A DNA stretch of 64,000 bases from Erythrobacter sp. EC-HK427 (GTDB lineage: Bacteria; Pseudomonadota; Alphaproteobacteria; Sphingomonadales; Sphingomonadaceae): NCBI RefSeq assembly GCF_902498745.1, contig NZ_LR701479.1, positions 2,621,060-2,685,059 on the forward strand. The letters run 5' to 3'. Position numbers and translations under genes: made by a program. This document shows, piece after piece, positions 61,601 through 64,000 of the stretch (within the stretch, counting starts at the first letter, position 1; the number at the start of each line of letters is the position of its first letter). The notes beneath the pieces were generated by a model, which ran no database searches, was not told the origin of the DNA, and saw nothing but the letters and a program-made list of their open reading frames with translations.

Positions 61601-64000
61601 CGTTGGCTGTCGAATTTGCGGTAAAGGTGCCACTGGCAGCCAATGCCGAGAAGATCGTTGTGTCGCCCACGCTGGTCAGAGACATATTGCCACTGGTGGA
61701 GACAAGCGCACCGTTTGCGGTCATGTTGCTTTCGCTGGCAAGGTTGAGATCACCGGTGGAAGTGATATCGCCGCTCGTCCGAAGCTCGCCTTCGGTGCCG
61801 TCCTTATCGAGCAACAGGGTGCCTGCCGACTGGGCTGTGCCGATCAAGAGGTTCCCGCCGGTCGCGCTGATTTCGATATTGCCCAATGCATTGCTCGTGC
61901 TTGCATTGAGGACCTGCACGGTTTCGGCGGTGACCGATACCGCGACTCCAGTTCCGGCTGCGGAAATGGTTCCAAGCTGGGCAGCGCCCCCGGCATTGAC
62001 GCCAAGCTGAGTTGCAGCGGAAAGGTTCGCATGGCCATGGCTGGCGACCGGCGTCGCGCCGGTTTGCGAGAAGGCGGCTGCGCTCCCGCCCGTTGTGTCC
62101 AGATCGGCCGTTGTCGCAGAACCGCTATCGATATGCAGACGGTTGACCGCAGAAAGCGTCGCACTTGTCACATTGAGTTCGCGAATAGTCAGACTGTCAA
62201 TTCCGCTTCCGACCACGCTGGCTGCGTCAAGCTGGCCTATCTCTCCCGTTCCTGTAACTGCCAAAGTCACCGTGCCGACAGCATCGATGATCGACCCGCC
62301 GTTTAGCGCCGTCCAGCCGATGGCGAGACCCGTTACCGAACCATCCAACGCATCGACGGTAAGATTGCCCGAAGTGGTTTCGAGATCTCCAATACGAATA
62401 TCGCCAGTGGCTGCATCAATATCCGCTGACCCGGCAGAGAAATCACGGACGATCAGGCCGTCCTCGCGGTCTCCGGCGAGAGAAGGCCCGGAGAGGTCGG
62501 TGGAGGTGATGGTAACATCGCCTCCAGCGAACAAGCCGTTGTTCAAGATCACTTCATCCCCGGCCGTGATACTCACATTACCAGCCACCGGATTGAGCGG
62601 GTCAATGCTACTTGTGGAAACCTGCGCAAGGTCTGCGTTTCCACCCGCAGAGATCGAGATATCTCCGCCGTTTGTGAGGATCGACGTGTCCGAGGTGACA
62701 TTTCCGCTGCCGCCGGTTGCTATCGCGATGCCAAGATTGGCGCCAGTGACTTCGGCTTCATCAACCTGAATGTTGCCGCTATTGCTCCGAAGGGAAAGCG
62801 CCAGCGCGGTGGTAATCTCTCCGATTGTGATGTTGCCCTGCGTGAAGGGATTGATGCCGTCGGTCAGATCGAGGCTGAGGCCCGTAATGCTGTCCGCCTC
62901 GAAATTGCCCCCCAGCACCACGGTGATCGCCGAAGGATCAAGCGGGGAGCCGCCAAGTAGGGTGATATTACCGTTAGCATTGGGCCGGATGTCCCCGGTG
63001 GCGGTAAGCGTAATCCCTTCCGCGCCCATCCCGTCACTATTCGACTGCAATGTCAGGTTGCCGCGGAAGATAATCGCACCGCCGGTAGCTTCGATATCGA
63101 CGAAGCCGGTCGCCTGCTGCGAGCGCGTCTGCGAATTCTGGCCCAGAGTGACCGAGACGCCCTGCACAATCAGGTTGCCATCGATGTCGAAATTGTTGGG
63201 CAGGACAATATCGCCGCCGATAAACACCTGATCGCCGACGACATTGTTGAGATCGCCAATATTTTGTTGTTGCGCCGCGATTGCCAATCGCTGCCCAGTC
63301 AAATTGATGCAAGATGCGATCAGCGGAACGCAGCTGCGCTGGCCCATGGTCTGCTCGGTCGAAACGAGTGCGCCGCCCAGAAATGTCCCCTCGGCGACGA
63401 AATCGACCGACGACGCAGTGCCCGGCGCCGGGACGGCAAAATCGTCATCCGCCAGCACGAATGTCGCATGGTCGCTGTCTGCGGTGCCGGGGGAGAGGAA
63501 AGTGACCGAGTCAAAAGTAACCGTGCCGTTGCCCGTCACCGGAGCCATCAGCACAATGTCATCGCCCGCGAACACGTCACCCACGGTCACATCGCCGCCA
63601 ACCGAACGCACCGCCACATCGTTGCCTGCCGACAGCGTCTGCGGCGCATTGCCCGCACCGATATCGCCGCCTGCATACAGGCCGATGCTGCCAGCTCCCG
63701 GTTCGCCCATACCAAGCGTCGTCAGCGCGCCGTCAAGATCGATGGTGCCGGTGGCGGTCACTTCGATATTCGCGCCATCCGTGCGCAAAGTGCCGGCGTC
63801 AACATCGCCATCCCGGGCAACGATATCGAGAGCATTGGTGGTGCTGACATCGCCCAGCGTTATGTTGTCCGCCGTGAGCGGGACTCCCACGGAGCTGCCG
63901 AGCGTCGTCGCATTGACGTTGCCCAGCTCTAGATCGTCATCCGCGCCGACGCTGAAAAAGGCCGCCCCTGTTGGCGCGGCATTGCCGGGATTGACGTCTC
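58635..64000 (-). CDS. Giant beta-repeat, filamentous-haemagglutinin-like surface protein, start beyond window
   Basis: About 1,788 C-terminal residues are visible and the frame is still open at the window edge. The sequence is low in lysine and aromatic residues, rich in Gly, Ala, Asp, Thr, Ser and Val, and built of short irregular beta repeats of the kind ITANxxxxxxxT / LTASxNV, typical of secreted beta-helix adhesins. Near the end it changes to a cysteine-containing region (VNGCVIGSPDRGCLIVDLP) and a Gln/Glu-rich tail with two cysteines. The N-terminal secretion domain is not in view, so a two-partner route is only likely. It overlaps the CHAT gene by 4 bases. Confidence 0.85.
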   Translation of the reverse strand, partial: DVNPGNAAPTGAAFFSVGADDDLELGNVNATTLGSSVGVPLTADNITLGDVSTTNALDIVARDGDVDAGTLRTDGANIEVTATGTIDLDGALTTLGMGEPGAGSIGLYAGGDIGAGNAPQTLSAGNDVAVRSVGGDVTVGDVFAGDDIVLMAPVTGNGTVTFDSVTFLSPGTADSDHATFVLADDDFAVPAPGTASSVDFVAEGTFLGGALVSTEQTMGQRSCVPLIASCINLTGQRLAIAAQQQNIGDLNNVVGDQVFIGGDIVLPNNFDIDGNLIVQGVSVTLGQNSQTRSQQATGFVDIEATGGAIIFRGNLTLQSNSDGMGAEGITLTATGDIRPNANGNITLLGGSPLDPSAITVVLGGNFEADSITGLSLDLTDGINPFTQGNITIGEITTALALSLRSNSGNIQVDEAEVTGANLGIAIATGGSGNVTSDTSILTNGGDISISAGGNADLAQVSTSSIDPLNPVAGNVSITAGDEVILNNGLFAGGDVTITSTDLSGPSLAGDREDGLIVRDFSAGSADIDAATGDIRIGDLETTSGNLTVDALDGSVTGLAIGWTALNGGSIIDAVGTVTLAVTGTGEIGQLDAASVVGSGIDSLTIRELNVTSATLSAVNRLHIDSGSATTADLDTTGGSAAAFSQTGATPVASHGHANLSAATQLGVNAGGAAQLGTISAAGTGVAVSVTAETVQVLNASTSNALGNIEISATGGNLLIGTAQSAGTLLLDKDGTEGELRTSGDITSTGDLNLASESNMTANGALVSTSGNMSLTSVGDTTIFSALAASGTFTANSTANGVTGAEGSFDASLVRAQGNVTITADGTITADDDPASLAIPGFTQSIESTAGDVALNSGGLTELFSGSADGQFGVTAGAIDIGRLNAATINLAADAGGIALDEGDATGDILVNGTGAGDVVLTDLDTSGGNINVSSATSATVTTGNADVGSIDVMATDGDVNVNTLTTPGALGDVTLTASANVNAGSITGGGDLLADAGADATIVSTLMSGGVDVVAGDDIRIGSVSGAQVQLDAVDDISGLSDPGATGLVPDFGRGDANATLDISATAGGNVQLGTLDAGTSVTVAGAGVDLTTADAGTFVDIDASDGVLELGTGIAGTTIALTKLGPNDSLIAGSLSAPAGITANSSTSADVTSAISANGSVTVEATGDANLATGTANAGIVSVTSATGTASGGALTGDGVSVSGFGVDVTTANAGALGIDATANGGNLFVDTATSDTDITLIKTGDIAGDNTDGLTANSLTADDDIIVSSATFVDLGTSNAGNLLSIVSPETIEADDLESDGSIAINTGGDAVLGDIRSGRSIILLAAGDIGADSLIAVEDIAALAGGTIAIADFDAGDNVWLTAGTTLDLGGGSTSAGGADDATYVLDLSLAGDTAQTALAITDGPADAPDGDIVLAAPTDFALSGAISAAAADATIILRNLAGGSDTTSIGDSGGFAISEAELGLLAADNVVIDAGDQDIALGTFTIDSDTGRDTLRIITSGEITLGGAISGSGTGTLQIGQGEIGMDGLVDPASLTARIIATTENASVEFSNGVVDLRAVRIVFGNAAFVTLTNSISLDAAGELLADAASQLYIGDNSQRTFLQADRLRVAYSDFALFQNTAFSQGGGVILNADAANSVDDLALELFSQGDDGLDSFALFGEINGFIGRTAGVLPNSVLNIGTLNPRQLRVTQARSRVNGCVIGSPDRGCLIVDLPPPEITTIDERQTQRLISTDDPSAFLNPLVGRGNEGLILDIAQIPVGIDMLEQCDPEDEACQAQEGGQ

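Noticed and set aside
59917-62010. 697-codon plus-strand open frame opposite the giant repeat protein
   Set aside because: A low-complexity Ser/Pro/Ala translation that mirrors the repeats on the other strand; no start signal.
1-64000. tRNA, rRNA, CRISPR array, insertion sequence or prophage
   Set aside because: No cloverleaf-like sequence with a TTCGAATC-type arm in any gap, no regularly spaced repeats, and no transposase, integrase or phage structural gene; the T6SS sheath and baseplate genes are phage-like only by ancestry.

Overview
The window reads as chromosomal DNA from an alphaproteobacterium, most likely Sphingomonadales of the Erythrobacter / Qipengyuania / Altererythrobacter kind. 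That placement is inferred from high GC, the C4-type 5-aminolevulinate synthase, the gene neighbourhoods (lepB-rnc-era, plsY-dprA) and general protein character; no rRNA is present to confirm it. Genes are tightly packed. Many starts are GTG or TTG, and many neighbours overlap by 4 bases (ATGA, GTGA, TTGA). I saw no tRNA, rRNA, CRISPR, insertion sequence or prophage, and no gene-free stretch longer than 300 bases.

Layout. 1-22.8 kb is mostly housekeeping: pgi (cut by the window edge), lepB-rnc-era, a response regulator with a small partner gene, topA, a membrane protein, plsY-dprA, murI, hemA, a PAS-GGDEF-EAL-PilZ protein, a PLP-dependent ornithine/lysine decarboxylase, lemA facing a DUF3137-type gene, an acetyltransferase, a deoxyhypusine-synthase-like protein, a threonine/serine dehydratase, two tandem MAPEG genes and a single-domain response regulator. 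22.8-26.8 kb is a trehalose block (otsB, a GH15 glycosidase, otsA). 26.8-29.2 kb holds an OmpA-like envelope protein and an M23 peptidase.

29.3-55.4 kb is a complete type VI secretion system (T6SS) with a threonine-phosphorylation switch. A PP2C phosphatase and a membrane Ser/Thr kinase lie on the plus strand. On the minus strand, in transcription order, come tssA, tssB, tssC, a second tssC-like gene, tssE, tssF, tssG, clpV, hcp, vgrG, a gene of unknown function, an FHA gene, tssK, tssL (with an OmpA domain), tssM and a second FHA gene. A PAAR gene diverges from tssA. I see no tssJ, no tagF and no recognisable effector-immunity pair. The kinase carries four short Lys/Arg-Thr-Val/Ile-Ile motifs ahead of its catalytic domain, and the TssL N-terminus carries a fifth related one. 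Together these suggest where phosphothreonines recruit the FHA proteins.

55.4-64 kb, next to the PAAR gene, holds an exported CHAT-family protease-like protein. It overlaps by 4 bases the end of a very large beta-repeat, filamentous-haemagglutinin-like protein that runs off the window. This pair, and the T6SS phospho-switch layout, are the most interesting content. A 40-base repeat found upstream of lepB and of the deoxyhypusine-synthase-like gene, at exactly the same distance from both starts, is a further regulatory lead.
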